The notes beneath the pieces were generated by a model. The model was not told the DNA's origin and ran no database searches. It was given only the letters and a program-made list of their open reading frames with translations. Both the position numbers and the translations under genes were made by a program. DNA of 64,000 nucleotides from Microbacterium sp. M28 (GTDB lineage Bacteria > Actinomycetota > Actinomycetes > Actinomycetales > Microbacteriaceae): positions 992,001-1,056,000 of the forward strand of contig NZ_CP107546.1 of assembly GCF_025836995.1 (NCBI RefSeq), read 5' to 3'. Shown here piece after piece: positions 1-9,246 of the stretch (its first letter is position 1; each line of letters starts with the position of its first letter).

Positions 1-81
1 CGTCGGGATGTCCAGGGGGTTGTGTGCGCCGAGCCCGCTGCGGCAGGAGCCGGCGGTCGTAGGCGGGCGTAGCATGGTGGG

Positions 82-216
82 ATGAGCGATCCTCAGACTC
101 CAGAGGCCACGACGGCTGCGCAGCCGCTCGTCTCGCCGATCGGACTCGATCTCTTGGGCGACACCGACGCGGGTGCCTGCAGCGGTGGATTCTGCGTGCT
201 GCCGACCGAGAAGTGA
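82..216 (+). CDS. Small Cys-containing protein, 44 aa, function unknown
   Basis: A 44-codon reading frame runs from ATG to TGA. The N-terminal half is rich in Pro, Thr and Ala, a hydrophobic stretch follows, and the C-terminus carries CSGGFCVLP, two cysteines four residues apart that could bind a metal or form a disulfide. A TAGCAT -10 hexamer lies at 70-75, exactly six bases before the ATG, which fits leaderless transcription as at many genes in this window. It is convergent with the DHA2 exporter, with a strong hairpin between the two. I do not recognise the family. The promoter spacing and terminator argue that it is a real gene. Confidence 0.6.
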   Translation: MSDPQTPEATTAAQPLVSPIGLDLLGDTDAGACSGGFCVLPTEK

Positions 217-222
217 CACAGG

Positions 223-256
223 CTGCGTCCGCCCCGCCGAGACGGGACGGACGCAG
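223..256. terminator. Bidirectional hairpin terminator
   Basis: Nine-base arms CTGCGTCCG (223-231) and CGGACGCAG (248-256) pair perfectly, and an inner CCCG/CGGG pair extends the stem after one mismatch. The hairpin sits in the 45-base gap between two convergent genes. There is no clear U-tract, as is common for GC-rich actinobacterial terminators. Confidence 0.6.
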
Positions 257-261
257 GACCG

Positions 262-1737
262 TCAGTGTCCGCCGTGGAAGCCCTCGCCAGCGTCGTCCGC
301 CGGCTTGCGGACGAAGCCCGCGAGCGCGACGGCCACCAGCGAGATGATCGCGGCCAGGAGGAACGCGGTGCGCGCACCCGGTGCGCCGGCGGCAGCCGTC
401 GACAGCCCGTCAGCCTCGCCTGCGTACAGGATCGACGAGTAGACGACGGTCATGACAGCGACACCGGCCGCGCCGGCGACCTGCTGCAGGGTGTTCAGGA
501 CGGCGGAGCCGTGCGAGTAGAACCGTCGCTCCAAGGATCCCAGCGACGCTGTGAACAGCGGTGTGAACGACATCGCGAGGCCGACCGACATGACGGTCTG
601 CACGATCACGAGCATCCACCACGGAGTGCTCTCGCCGACCGTCGAGTAGAAGAACAGCGCTCCGGAGATCATGATGGTTCCCGGCACCAGCAGCGTCCGC
701 GTGCCTCGTGCGTCGTAGACGCGCCCCATCACGGGACCGAGCAGACCCATCAGCACCGACCCGGGCAGCAGGATGAGACCGGACTGCAGCGCGTCCAGGC
801 CGGCGACGTTCTGCAGGTACTGCGGCAGCAGCGTGAGGGTGCCGAACATGGACAGCGCCACGATGGCCATGATGATGACCGCGATCGTGAAGTTGCGTGA
901 ACGGAACACACGCAGGTCCAGCAGCGCGTCGTCGATGCGCTGCAGCATGAGCTGACGCCAGATGAACAGGGCGAGGGCGATTGCACCCACCACGAGAGCG
1001 ACGACACCGGTGGTGGCGGCCCCGGCGCCGTGGCCGCCGAACTGGCTCAGGCCGTAGACGATGCCGCCGAAGCCGAACGCGGCGAGCGGGATCGAGAGCA
1101 CATCGAGCGGGACCTTCTTCGTCTCGCCGAGGTTGGTCATCCACTTCGCGCCCATGGCGAGGGCCACGATGGCGATGGGCAGCACGATGCCGAACAGCCA
1201 GCGCCAGCTGAGGGTCTCGAGTACGGCGCCGGCGAGGGTCGGGCCGATGGCGGGAGCCAACGAGATGACGAGGCCGACGCGGCCCATCATGCGGCCACGG
1301 GACTGCGGTGGCACAACATTCATCATCGTGGTCATGAGCAGCGGCATCATGACGCCGGTGCCCGCGGCCTGGATCACGCGACCCGCGAGGAGCACCGTGA
1401 ATCCCGGAGCGACGAGGCAGACCAGGGTGCCGAGCGTGAACGCGCTCATGGCGGCGATGAACACCTGTCGCGTCGTGAAGCGCTGCAGGATGAATCCGGT
1501 CGTCGGGATCACGACGGCCATCGTCAGCATGAAGGCGCTCGTCAGCCACTGTCCGAGCTCGGGCGGCAGGCCCAGGTCCTCGTTGAGGTGCGGGATCGCG
1601 ATCCCCATCGTGGTCTCGTTGAGGATCGCGACGAACGCGGCGACCAGCAGCAGCCAGATGACGCGCATGTCCGAGGGCGCGATCATCGGTGCGGCTTTGG
1701 CGGGGGCGGTGGGTATGGAACCAGTGGTTGTGGCCAT
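262..1737 (-). CDS. DHA2-family MFS drug exporter (EmrB/QacA, LmrB-like)
   Basis: The 491-residue protein is a predicted 14-helix proton-coupled efflux pump of the inner membrane. The first helix begins near residue 27. The DHA2 hallmarks are LNETTMGIAIPHL in TM1, the cytoplasmic loop after TM2-3 and the antiporter motif C region SLAPAIGPTLAGAVL near residue 160. Length and order match lincomycin or multidrug exporters of the LmrB/EmrB type. A GGAGA ribosome site lies six bases before the ATG. The gene is divergent from the ABC exporter at 1897, and no regulator gene is adjacent. The substrate cannot be read from the sequence. Confidence 0.88.
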   Translation of the reverse strand: MATTTGSIPTAPAKAAPMIAPSDMRVIWLLLVAAFVAILNETTMGIAIPHLNEDLGLPPELGQWLTSAFMLTMAVVIPTTGFILQRFTTRQVFIAAMSAFTLGTLVCLVAPGFTVLLAGRVIQAAGTGVMMPLLMTTMMNVVPPQSRGRMMGRVGLVISLAPAIGPTLAGAVLETLSWRWLFGIVLPIAIVALAMGAKWMTNLGETKKVPLDVLSIPLAAFGFGGIVYGLSQFGGHGAGAATTGVVALVVGAIALALFIWRQLMLQRIDDALLDLRVFRSRNFTIAVIIMAIVALSMFGTLTLLPQYLQNVAGLDALQSGLILLPGSVLMGLLGPVMGRVYDARGTRTLLVPGTIMISGALFFYSTVGESTPWWMLVIVQTVMSVGLAMSFTPLFTASLGSLERRFYSHGSAVLNTLQQVAGAAGVAVMTVVYSSILYAGEADGLSTAAAGAPGARTAFLLAAIISLVAVALAGFVRKPADDAGEGFHGGH

Positions 1738-1896
1738 GACGTCTCCTTGCGTTCAGGACGGGCGGACGGCCACCGGCGGAACCGTCAGATCCGGCATCCG
1801 CTCGAGGGCAAGCCTCAACAATAACGACGGGGTGGGACGTCGCATTCCCGATATCTGAACGATTCCCGAGAATTCTTCCGGCGTTAGGCTGACCGC

Positions 1897-3966
1897 ATGA
1901 GCATGGGCGGCGGACACGGGGGCGGTGGGCGCGGCGGCGGTGCGGCGTTCCGCGGGGTCGATGAGGCGGCGCAGAAGCGTCTGAATGCCGAGGCGCCGCG
2001 TATCCGGGGGCTCGGCCATCGCGTCATCGGGCTGTTCCGTCCGTATCTCTGGCGGATCGTCATCACGGGGATCCTCGTGGTCGCAGGTGCGGCGATCGCG
2101 GTCATCCCACCGCTGATCGTGCAGCGCATCTTCGACGATGCGCTGTTCCCTGTGGACGGTTCGCAACCCGACCTGTCCCTGCTGGTGCGGCTCGTCGCCG
2201 TCATGATCGGACTGTTCCTGCTCTCGGCGGTGATCGGAGTCGCGCAGACCTGGTTCACCTCGACCGTCGGCAACAGGGTCACGGGCGACCTGCGCGTGAA
2301 GCTGTTCGAGCACCTGCAGGAGATGGAGCTCGGGTTCTTCACTCGGACCAAGACCGGCGTGATCCAGTCCCGTCTGCAGAACGACGTCGGCGGTGTCTCC
2401 GGCGTGCTCACGAACACCGTCACGAGCATCCTCGGCAATACGGTCACGGTCGTCGCCTCACTCGTCGCGATGATCCTGATCGACTGGCGGCTGACGCTGA
2501 TCGCCGTGGTCATCATGCCGTTCCTCATCATCGTGCAGCGGCGCGTCGGCCAAGTGCGGGCACGCATCGCGGGGGAGACCCAGGAGTCGCTGAGCGAGCT
2601 GACCAGCATCACGCAGGAGACGCTGAGCGTCTCGGGGATGCTGCTGTCGAAGTCGTTCAACCGGCAGCGCGCGGAGTCGGAGCGGTATCAGGCCGAGAAC
2701 CGCAACCAGGTCGTGCTGCAGGTGCGCAGGGCGATGAGCGGTCAGGGGTTCTTCGCGGTCGTCCAGGTGCTGATGGCATCCGTGCCGGCGATCATCTACC
2801 TCGTCGCCGGATACTTCATCACGGGGGGCGTCGATGCCATCACCGCGGGAACGGTCGTCGCGTTCACCACGGTGCAGGCCCGGCTGCTGATGCCCCTGAT
2901 GGGCCTCATGCGCGTGGCGCTGGACCTGCAGACCTCCGCCGCCCTGTTCGCGCGCATCTTCGAGTACCTCGATCTGGTCCCGGCCATCCAGGACGCGCCG
3001 GATGCCGTCGGCATCGCACAGGCGCCCGGACCGCGCGGGCGGGTGGAGTTCCGCGACGTCGTCTTCCGGTATCCGGATGCCGCGGCGGACGCCACGCCCA
3101 CGCTGCAGGGAATCTCCTTCGTCGCCGAGCCCGGCCAGCACGTCGCGTTCGTGGGCCCGTCCGGCGCGGGCAAGACGACGGTGCTGTACCTCGCACCGCG
3201 CATGTACGAAGCGGCGTCCGGTCAGGTGCTGTTCGCCGGCGCTGACGTGCGCACGCTCACTCAGGAGTCGATCATCGACGAGATCGGGATCGTGTCGCAG
3301 GAGACGTATCTCTTCCACGCCACGATCCGCGAGAACCTGCTGTACGCCAGACCGGACGCCATCGAGGACGAGCTCGTCGCGGCGTGCGAGGCGGCCAACA
3401 TCCACCACATCATCAGCGGCTTCGAGAAGGGGTACGACACCGTGGTCGGCGAGCGCGGATACCGGCTCTCCGGCGGGGAGAAGCAGCGCATCGCGATCGC
3501 GCGCGTGCTGCTGAAGGATCCGCCCGTCCTGCTGCTCGACGAGGCCACGTCCGCGCTGGACACCGTGTCGGAGCGTGTCGTGCAGGAGGCACTGGACGAG
3601 GCCGCGCGCGGACGGACGGTGCTGTCCATCGCGCATCGACTGTCGACGGTGATCGGTGCCGATGTCATCCACGTGCTCGAGGCGGGGCAGATCGTCGAAT
3701 CCGGCAGCCACTCCGAACTGCTCGCCGCTGGTGGGCTCTACGCCGACCTCGCCGCCCAGCAGATCGCCGCGTCCCGCATCGTGGGCGCGGAGGAGGCCGC
3801 GGAGGCCGACACCAGTGCATCGGGCGGCGTGGCGGCCGGGCTCGCGGCGCGCCGGGCGGATCGTGCTCCCGAGGACTCGGTCGCAGCGGATGCCGTCGAG
3901 GCGCTCACCTCGCCTGTGCCGTTGCTCGGGGTTGCGGATCCGCGGGTCGAGCCGCCGGAGGCGTAA
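1897..3966 (+). CDS. ABC exporter half-transporter (fused membrane and ATPase domains)
   Basis: The 689-residue protein is a type IV (B-family) ABC exporter that works as a dimer in the inner membrane. It starts with a Gly-rich stretch, has a six-helix membrane domain at about residues 45-340 and an ATPase domain at about 375-615. Walker A is GPSGAGKTT near residue 419, the signature is LSGGEKQR near 523, Walker B is VLLLDEATSALD near 545 and the switch is SIAHRLSTV. About 70 Ala- and acid-rich residues follow the ATPase. TAGGCT at 1885-1890 lies six bases before the ATG and supports leaderless expression. Lipid or drug export is typical of the family, but the substrate is unknown. Confidence 0.9.
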   Translation: MSMGGGHGGGGRGGGAAFRGVDEAAQKRLNAEAPRIRGLGHRVIGLFRPYLWRIVITGILVVAGAAIAVIPPLIVQRIFDDALFPVDGSQPDLSLLVRLVAVMIGLFLLSAVIGVAQTWFTSTVGNRVTGDLRVKLFEHLQEMELGFFTRTKTGVIQSRLQNDVGGVSGVLTNTVTSILGNTVTVVASLVAMILIDWRLTLIAVVIMPFLIIVQRRVGQVRARIAGETQESLSELTSITQETLSVSGMLLSKSFNRQRAESERYQAENRNQVVLQVRRAMSGQGFFAVVQVLMASVPAIIYLVAGYFITGGVDAITAGTVVAFTTVQARLLMPLMGLMRVALDLQTSAALFARIFEYLDLVPAIQDAPDAVGIAQAPGPRGRVEFRDVVFRYPDAAADATPTLQGISFVAEPGQHVAFVGPSGAGKTTVLYLAPRMYEAASGQVLFAGADVRTLTQESIIDEIGIVSQETYLFHATIRENLLYARPDAIEDELVAACEAANIHHIISGFEKGYDTVVGERGYRLSGGEKQRIAIARVLLKDPPVLLLDEATSALDTVSERVVQEALDEAARGRTVLSIAHRLSTVIGADVIHVLEAGQIVESGSHSELLAAGGLYADLAAQQIAASRIVGAEEAAEADTSASGGVAAGLAARRADRAPEDSVAADAVEALTSPVPLLGVADPRVEPPEA

Positions 3967-3996
3967 TCCCTGACATCGGATCTTTCGGTGAGATGC

Positions 3997-4025
3997 TTGA
4001 CCTGAGCTGGGATAGTGCGCAAGAT
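3997..4025 (+). promoter_or_regulatory. Candidate promoter for the fucosidase gene
   Basis: TTGACC (3997-4002) and CAAGAT (4020-4025) are separated by 17 bases and end 44 bases before the fucosidase ATG. The -35 matches five of six consensus positions; the -10 is weaker. Confidence 0.4.
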
Positions 4026-4069
4026 TGGCCGAGATACATCCGACCTCTGGCCAAGAACGGTAACCCTGC

Positions 4070-5380
4070 ATGACCGACAAGACCTGGACCGATCTGGATC
4101 ACGACCTGCCCGAATGGTATGAGCGTGCGAAGTTCGGGATCTTCATCCACTGGGGCGCGTACTCCGTGCCGGCGTGGGCCGAACCGATCGGAGCTCTCGG
4201 CGAGGTCGAGGACGACGACACGTGGTTCGCGCACAACCCGTACGCCGAGTGGTACTTCAACACCATCCGCATCCCTGGCAGCCCCGCGCAGAAGCACCAC
4301 GAGGAGACGTACGGCGGCGCGCCGTACGACGAGTTCCTCGACCGCTGGACGGCGGAGCGCTTCGATCCGCAGGCGTGGGCGGCGCTGTTCGCACGGGCCG
4401 GCGCCGAGTACGTCGTGCCGACCACGAAGCACCACGACGGCATCACACTGTGGGACGCACCGGGAACCGGGTCGCGCAACACCGTGCAGCGGGGTCCACA
4501 GCGCGATCTGGTCGGAGAGATCGCGCAAGCCGTGCGCGACGAGGGAATCCGATTCGGCGTGTACTACTCCGGCGGTCTCGACTGGTCGATCACCGACCTG
4601 CCGCCGCACCGGACTGGCGAAGAGGTGCACACGCTCCGGCCGAATGACGCCGCGTACCACTACTACGCGTTGGCCCACGTACGAGACCTCATCGATCGGT
4701 ACCGCCCCGATGTGCTGTGGAACGACATCGAGTGGCCGGATGCCGGCAAGCACCGCGGGCGCGACGGACTGCACGAGATGTTCCGCGAGTACTTCGCCGC
4801 CAACCCGGACGGTGTCGTGAACGATCGGTGGGGCAGTACCTACTACGACGTCGCGACAACCGAGTACTCCGCAGGCAAGGCGAACGAGGACAAGGACGTC
4901 TGGGAGAACAACCGTGGCCTGGGGTGGTCGTTCGGGTACAACCGGCTCGAGTCCCCCAAAGAGACCCTCGACCCGATGCAGCTGGCCAAGCACTGGACGG
5001 ATGTCGTCTCGAAGGGTGGCCGACTCCTCCTCAATGTCGGACCGACCGCCGAGGGTGAGATCCCTCAGCTGCAGCAGCGGACGCTCGAAGGGTTCGGACA
5101 GTGGAAGCGCGATGTCGCCGAGGCGGCATCCGTCACCGGACGCACGACGCAGGTTCAGCGCGACGACGCACGGTGGCGGCGCGACTGGGAGACGCCGACC
5201 GAGCGGATCGTGTTCCTGGAAGATCCGGGCGAGCACCGGGTAGGAGCGGCAGGCATCCACCTCGATCGCGTCCGCGTGCTCTCCGGAGACGTGGTCGTGG
5301 AGCGGGACGGCGACGAGGGGGTCGTGCGGATCGCCGGTCTGACGCACGGCCCAGCGGCCGTGGCTTTCGCCCGCAGCTGA
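4070..5380 (+). CDS. Alpha-L-fucosidase, glycoside hydrolase family 29
   Basis: The 436-residue enzyme should hydrolyse terminal alpha-linked L-fucose with retention. The GH29 barrel is clear from WYERAKFGIFIHWGAYSVPAW at residues 13-33, TKHHDGITLWD near 121 and the nucleophile motif VLWNDIEWPD, in which Asp219 aligns with the catalytic Asp of the family. RLLLNVGPTAEGEIP near residue 320 is another signature. No signal peptide is visible, so the enzyme is probably cytoplasmic and acts on imported fuco-oligosaccharides or fucosides. No fucose catabolic genes are adjacent; the neighbouring SDR is convergent. The C-terminal 80 residues fit a small beta-sandwich. Confidence 0.92.
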   Translation: MTDKTWTDLDHDLPEWYERAKFGIFIHWGAYSVPAWAEPIGALGEVEDDDTWFAHNPYAEWYFNTIRIPGSPAQKHHEETYGGAPYDEFLDRWTAERFDPQAWAALFARAGAEYVVPTTKHHDGITLWDAPGTGSRNTVQRGPQRDLVGEIAQAVRDEGIRFGVYYSGGLDWSITDLPPHRTGEEVHTLRPNDAAYHYYALAHVRDLIDRYRPDVLWNDIEWPDAGKHRGRDGLHEMFREYFAANPDGVVNDRWGSTYYDVATTEYSAGKANEDKDVWENNRGLGWSFGYNRLESPKETLDPMQLAKHWTDVVSKGGRLLLNVGPTAEGEIPQLQQRTLEGFGQWKRDVAEAASVTGRTTQVQRDDARWRRDWETPTERIVFLEDPGEHRVGAAGIHLDRVRVLSGDVVVERDGDEGVVRIAGLTHGPAAVAFARS

Positions 5381-5404
5381 GGTCGGGTCGGCGGCCCGTC
5401 GGCG

Positions 5405-6178
5405 TCAGTGCGCCGACAGGCCGCCGTCCACGAACAGCGAATGCCCGGTGACGTACGCGGAACCCGGTCCCGCGAGGAACACGGCGGCGCCGGCGAAGTC
5501 CTCGGGCAGGCCGTTGCGACCGATCATCGTGCGCGCCGCGAGCGCCGCGACCTTGTCCGGTTGCTCCTGCAGTCGCGCGTTCAGCGGCGTCAGCACGAAC
5601 CCGGGCACGAGCGTGTTGCTCGTCACGCCGGTGCCGCCCCACGCCTCGGCCTCTGACCGCATCAGCGATTCGACCGCGCCCTTGGAGACGCCGTAGATCC
5701 CGCTGCCGACGAATGCGCGATGCGCCTGCTGGGAACTGATGTGGATGAGCCGGCCGTAGCCTCGGTCGGCCATTCCAGCCGCGAACCGCTGCCCCAGCAG
5801 GAACGGAGCGAGCGCGTTCACGGTCATCGTGGCATCCCAGTCGGCTTCGGTGATGTCCGGGAAGGGCGGGCGGATGTTGATGCCTGCGGAGTTGACGAGG
5901 ATGTCCGGTTCGCCGAACGGTTCGGGCGCGGCCTCGGCCACGGCGTGGATGCCGGCTCGAGTGCCGAGGTCGCCGACGACACCGGCGGCGCGGCATCCGG
6001 CTTCGGTGAGCTCGCGCACCGTGGCATCGATGCGGTCCTGTCCGCGCGCGACGATCACGGTGGCCGCACCCGCGCGTGCGAGGGCTGTGGCGATGCCGCG
6101 GCCGATGCCGGAGCTGCCGCCGGTCACGACAGCGGTGCGGCCGGCCAGGGAGAAGAGCGAGTCGAGATACGTGGTCAT
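5405..6178 (-). CDS. SDR-family NAD(P)-dependent oxidoreductase
   Basis: The 257-residue classical short-chain dehydrogenase has a Rossmann motif TGGSSGIGRG near residue 17, NSAGIN near 93, a catalytic Ser in HISSQQ and YGVSK near 158-162. The ATG at 6178 gives MTTYLDSLFSLAGR, the normal lead into the first strand, so this start is preferred over upstream ones. A 31-base gap separates it from the upstream glycosyltransferase, so the two may share a transcript. The family is close to gluconate 5-dehydrogenases and 3-oxoacyl reductases, but the substrate is not readable. The C-terminal GGLSAH is usual. Confidence 0.85.
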   Translation of the reverse strand: MTTYLDSLFSLAGRTAVVTGGSSGIGRGIATALARAGAATVIVARGQDRIDATVRELTEAGCRAAGVVGDLGTRAGIHAVAEAAPEPFGEPDILVNSAGINIRPPFPDITEADWDATMTVNALAPFLLGQRFAAGMADRGYGRLIHISSQQAHRAFVGSGIYGVSKGAVESLMRSEAEAWGGTGVTSNTLVPGFVLTPLNARLQEQPDKVAALAARTMIGRNGLPEDFAGAAVFLAGPGSAYVTGHSLFVDGGLSAH

Positions 6179-6209
6179 GGGTCTCCTGAGTTGAGGGCGC
6201 GCAGGGACG

Positions 6210-7151
6210 TCACCAGCGGAGCGCGGCCGCGAGAGCGGGGTCGGGGTGGGCGTCGGCGAACTCGGGGTATGACCGCAGCTCGTCCGTGAACGCCGCGACC
6301 TCCGCGGCGTATGCGGGGTCGGGGTGGGTGCCGGCGATCTCCTGGAGCGGCGGCACGTCCATCGCGAGGATGAGCTCCAGCCTAGCGGCCACGGCGGCGT
6401 GCGCCCCGGCATCCCGAAGCACCCGGATGCCGCCGCGCAGGGCCGTCAGGTAGTCGCGGAGCACCGGCAGCTGCGCCTTGCCCTGCGTGATGGACGAGCC
6501 GTCGGCGCGCAGTCGCCAGCGGACCACGACATCGGGGATCACGTCGAAGGCGCGAGCGGCGGTGTACATGCGCTGCGCGACGATCTGGTCCTCGTACGCG
6601 ACGCCCTCGGGGAACCGCAGGCCCGCCCACAGGTCGCTGCGGCTGATCTTCGACCACGCCACGATGTTGGCCGACGCCTTCGGGTGCTCGAGGATCGTCG
6701 TCCCTCGGCGCTCCGGATCCGTGGCTGCGGCGACCCAGGGCTGGACTCGCCCGGGGACGTACGCGCCGCGGTCGTGGCGGGAGCGGACGTACGCGCCGGC
6801 GACGAAATCGCTGCCGGTGTCGTCGAGCGTGCCGATGAGGCGGGCGAGCGCGGTCGGGGTCAGCTCGTCGTCGCCGTCGAGGAATCCCACGAAGGCGGTG
6901 TCGACCCGCTCCAGCCCGACGTTGCGCGCCGCTCCCAGTCCGATGGAGCGTTCGTGTCGGAGCACCTCGAAACGGGGATCGGATGCCGCGGCATCGGCGA
7001 AGATCTCACCGGTGGCGTCGACCGAGCCGTCGTCGATGAGCAGAGCCCGCCAGCGCTGTTCGGTCTGTGCGCGCAGAGAATCGAGGGCCGCCGGGACGAA
7101 CGCGGCGATGTCGCGACCGGGGACGATGAGCGTGACGAGCGGGGCGGGCAC
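6210..7151 (-). CDS. Family 2 glycosyltransferase (GT-A fold)
   Basis: The 313-residue protein has the GT2 N-terminal pattern: VTLIVPGRD at residue 6, LLIDDGSVDAT near 37, GAARNVGLE near 73 and the metal-binding FLDGDDELTP near 90. It probably transfers a sugar from a nucleotide donor to a cell-surface polymer or lipid acceptor. No transmembrane segment is obvious. The GTG start at 7151 is preceded after exactly six bases by TAGACT, consistent with leaderless transcription. Acceptor and donor are unknown. Confidence 0.85.
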   Translation of the reverse strand: MPAPLVTLIVPGRDIAAFVPAALDSLRAQTEQRWRALLIDDGSVDATGEIFADAAASDPRFEVLRHERSIGLGAARNVGLERVDTAFVGFLDGDDELTPTALARLIGTLDDTGSDFVAGAYVRSRHDRGAYVPGRVQPWVAAATDPERRGTTILEHPKASANIVAWSKISRSDLWAGLRFPEGVAYEDQIVAQRMYTAARAFDVIPDVVVRWRLRADGSSITQGKAQLPVLRDYLTALRGGIRVLRDAGAHAAVAARLELILAMDVPPLQEIAGTHPDPAYAAEVAAFTDELRSYPEFADAHPDPALAAALRW

Positions 7152-7264
7152 GTCCCGAGTCTAGGGCCGCCGCGCGTGCACAACTCCGCAGAGTCCGTGA
7201 CCACAGAACCGACGAGCCCGCGATGATGCAAGAGCGGCCAGCGGCGCCTCGCAACGGTGAGGAG

Positions 7265-8395
7265 TTATGAACCGGAAACGGCGCGCACCGCATCAGCGAC
7301 CAGCGCCGCGAGCTGCGCCGGCGCTTCGGCGGGCAGCGGAGTGCGGCCGAACGTGAACCGCACCGACGTCTGGGCGACCTCCGGCGCGATCCCGCAGGCG
7401 AGGAGCACGTGCGACGGCTCATCGCTTCCCGCGGCGCACGCCGACCCGCTCGACGACACGACGCCGCGCCGCTCCAGCTCCAGCAGGACGGCTTCGCCGC
7501 TGACCGCGGCGAACGTGAAACTCGCCGTGCCGGGGAGCCGGGCGTCGGCGGCACCGGTGAGCGACGCCTGCGGGACGGTCGCGAGCACCGCCTCGACGAA
7601 GGCGCGGGTGCGGTCGCCGACCGCCGCCGATACGGCCTCGCGTTCCGCCTCGGCGAGTTCGAGGGCAGTGGCCAGCGCGACGGCGCCGGCCACGTTCTCC
7701 GTCCCGGAGCGTCGTCTGCGCTCCTGCCCGCCGCCGTGCAGCAGCGGCTCGAGCGGAATGCGGCCGCGGACGGCGAGAGCGCCGATGCCCTTGGGAGCGC
7801 CGAGCTTGTGACCGGCGAGCGAGAGGGCGTCGGCGCCGAGCCCGGCCAGCGGAAGCCACCCGGCGGACTGCACGGCGTCGGCGTGCAGCACGGCACCGGT
7901 GGCGTGCGTCACCGCGGCCAGCGCTGCGACGTCCTGCACCGTCCCGATCTCGTTGTTGGCGTGTCCCAGCGACACCAGGGCGGTGTCCTCTCGGATGACG
8001 TCGGCGAGGGCATCCGAGGTGATGCGACCGTGCGCATCCACCGGCACGGCCGTGACCTCTGCACCGTGGAACCGTTCGAGGTAGCCGGCGGACTCGAGAA
8101 TCGACTCGTGCTCGATCGGCGACACCACGAGATGACGGCGACGCGACGCGAGCACGATCCCCTTGACGGCCAGGTTGTTCGCCTCGGTGCCGCCCGCCGT
8201 GAAGATGACGTCGCCCGCCCGCATCCCGAGCGCGCGGGCGACGCGCGCGCGGGCGTCCTCGAGCGCGCTCGCCGCGGCCTCGCCGACCGTATGGTGGCTC
8301 GACGGGTTGCCGAACACGCCGGTCAGGAACGGACGCATCGCCTCGAGAACCTCCGGGCGCACGGGCGAGGTCGCGGCGTGGTCGAGGTAAAGCAT
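7265..8395 (-). CDS. nadS: Cysteine desulfurase NadS, last gene of the NAD operon
   Basis: The 376-residue PLP enzyme converts cysteine to alanine with persulfide formation. DHAATSPVRP at the N-terminus, GGTEANNLAVKG, HADAVQSAGW, the PLP lysine in SLAGHKLGAPKG and the active-site cysteine loop SSGSACAAGSDEPSH all fit the NifS/IscS group. The ATG overlaps the nadC stop by one base (TGATG). In Corynebacterium glutamicum an equivalent nadS follows nadA-nadC, and the inferred job is to supply sulfur for the 4Fe-4S cluster of NadA. The same arrangement supports that role here. Confidence 0.87.
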   Translation of the reverse strand: MLYLDHAATSPVRPEVLEAMRPFLTGVFGNPSSHHTVGEAAASALEDARARVARALGMRAGDVIFTAGGTEANNLAVKGIVLASRRRHLVVSPIEHESILESAGYLERFHGAEVTAVPVDAHGRITSDALADVIREDTALVSLGHANNEIGTVQDVAALAAVTHATGAVLHADAVQSAGWLPLAGLGADALSLAGHKLGAPKGIGALAVRGRIPLEPLLHGGGQERRRRSGTENVAGAVALATALELAEAEREAVSAAVGDRTRAFVEAVLATVPQASLTGAADARLPGTASFTFAAVSGEAVLLELERRGVVSSSGSACAAGSDEPSHVLLACGIAPEVAQTSVRFTFGRTPLPAEAPAQLAALVADAVRAVSGS

Positions 8396-9246
8396 CAACC
8401 GATCCGCAGATCCAGCCCGAGATCCAGGGCCCGCGCCGAATGCGTGAGCGCGCCGACGGAGATCACGTCGACCCCGGTCTCGGCGATCGCGCGGACGGTG
8501 TCGAGATTCACGCCGCCGGATGCCTCGACGGTCGCCCGCTCTCCGATGAGTCCGACGCCGGCTCGCAGGTCGTCCAGCGAGAAGTTGTCGAGCAGAACGG
8601 TGTCAGCACCACCGTCCAGCACCGCGGGGATCTGGTCGAGCCGGTCCACCTCGACGACGACGTGCGTCGTGTGCGGCAGGCGGGTGAGGGCCTCACGCAG
8701 CGCGGTGGCGAGGTCGGCGCCAGTGCTGGTGAGTACCGCGAGATGGTTGTCCTTGGCCATCACGGCATCCGACAGCGAATACCGGTGGTTGCTGCCGCCG
8801 CCGGAGATCACCGCGTGCCGCTCGAACGCGCGAAGTCCGGGCGTCGTCTTGCGCGTGTCGGCGATGCGGGCGCCCGTGCCGTCGACGGCGTCCACGTACG
8901 TCGAGGTGAGCGTGGCGATCCCGCTCATGCGCTGCACGAAGTTGAGCGCGACCCGCTCGGCCGTAAGCAGGCTCCGTGCCGGCCCGGATGCCGAGGCGAG
9001 GACGTCACCTGCGACGAAGGCGTCGCCGTCGCCCACGTGCAGGTCGACGGTGACGGCGGGGTCGGTCAGCGTGAACGCGGAAGCGAACACGTCGCCGCCG
9101 CTGACGACTCCGGCTTCCCGCGCGACCAGATCGGCGGTCGCGGACGCGTCTGCGGGCAGCAGCGCCGTGCTGGTGAGGTCGCCCCACGGGGCGTCCTCCT
9201 CGAGGGCGGCGGAGACGACGCGGGTGAGGGTGGCTGCAGTGATCAT
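8395..9246 (-). CDS. nadC: Nicotinate-nucleotide pyrophosphorylase (carboxylating)
   Basis: The 283-residue enzyme joins quinolinate to PRPP, giving nicotinate mononucleotide and CO2. EEDAPWGDLTSTAL at residue 15 is the family N-terminal motif, NFVQRMSGIAT and the dinucleotide loop ADTRKTTPGLR follow, then GGGSNHRYSLSDAVMAKDNH, and VEASGGVNLDTVRAIAETGVD at the end lines the phosphate site. The length matches the family (about 280-290). The ATG overlaps the nadB stop by four bases (9243-9246), so translational coupling is expected. Confidence 0.94.
   Translation of the reverse strand: MITAATLTRVVSAALEEDAPWGDLTSTALLPADASATADLVAREAGVVSGGDVFASAFTLTDPAVTVDLHVGDGDAFVAGDVLASASGPARSLLTAERVALNFVQRMSGIATLTSTYVDAVDGTGARIADTRKTTPGLRAFERHAVISGGGSNHRYSLSDAVMAKDNHLAVLTSTGADLATALREALTRLPHTTHVVVEVDRLDQIPAVLDGGADTVLLDNFSLDDLRAGVGLIGERATVEASGGVNLDTVRAIAETGVDVISVGALTHSARALDLGLDLRIG

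Noticed and set aside
1030-1858. Long plus-strand reading frames opposite the DHA2 exporter
   Set aside because: High-GC antisense shadow: Arg/His/Gly-rich or Thr/Ser-rich translations with no domain, opposite a clear transporter.
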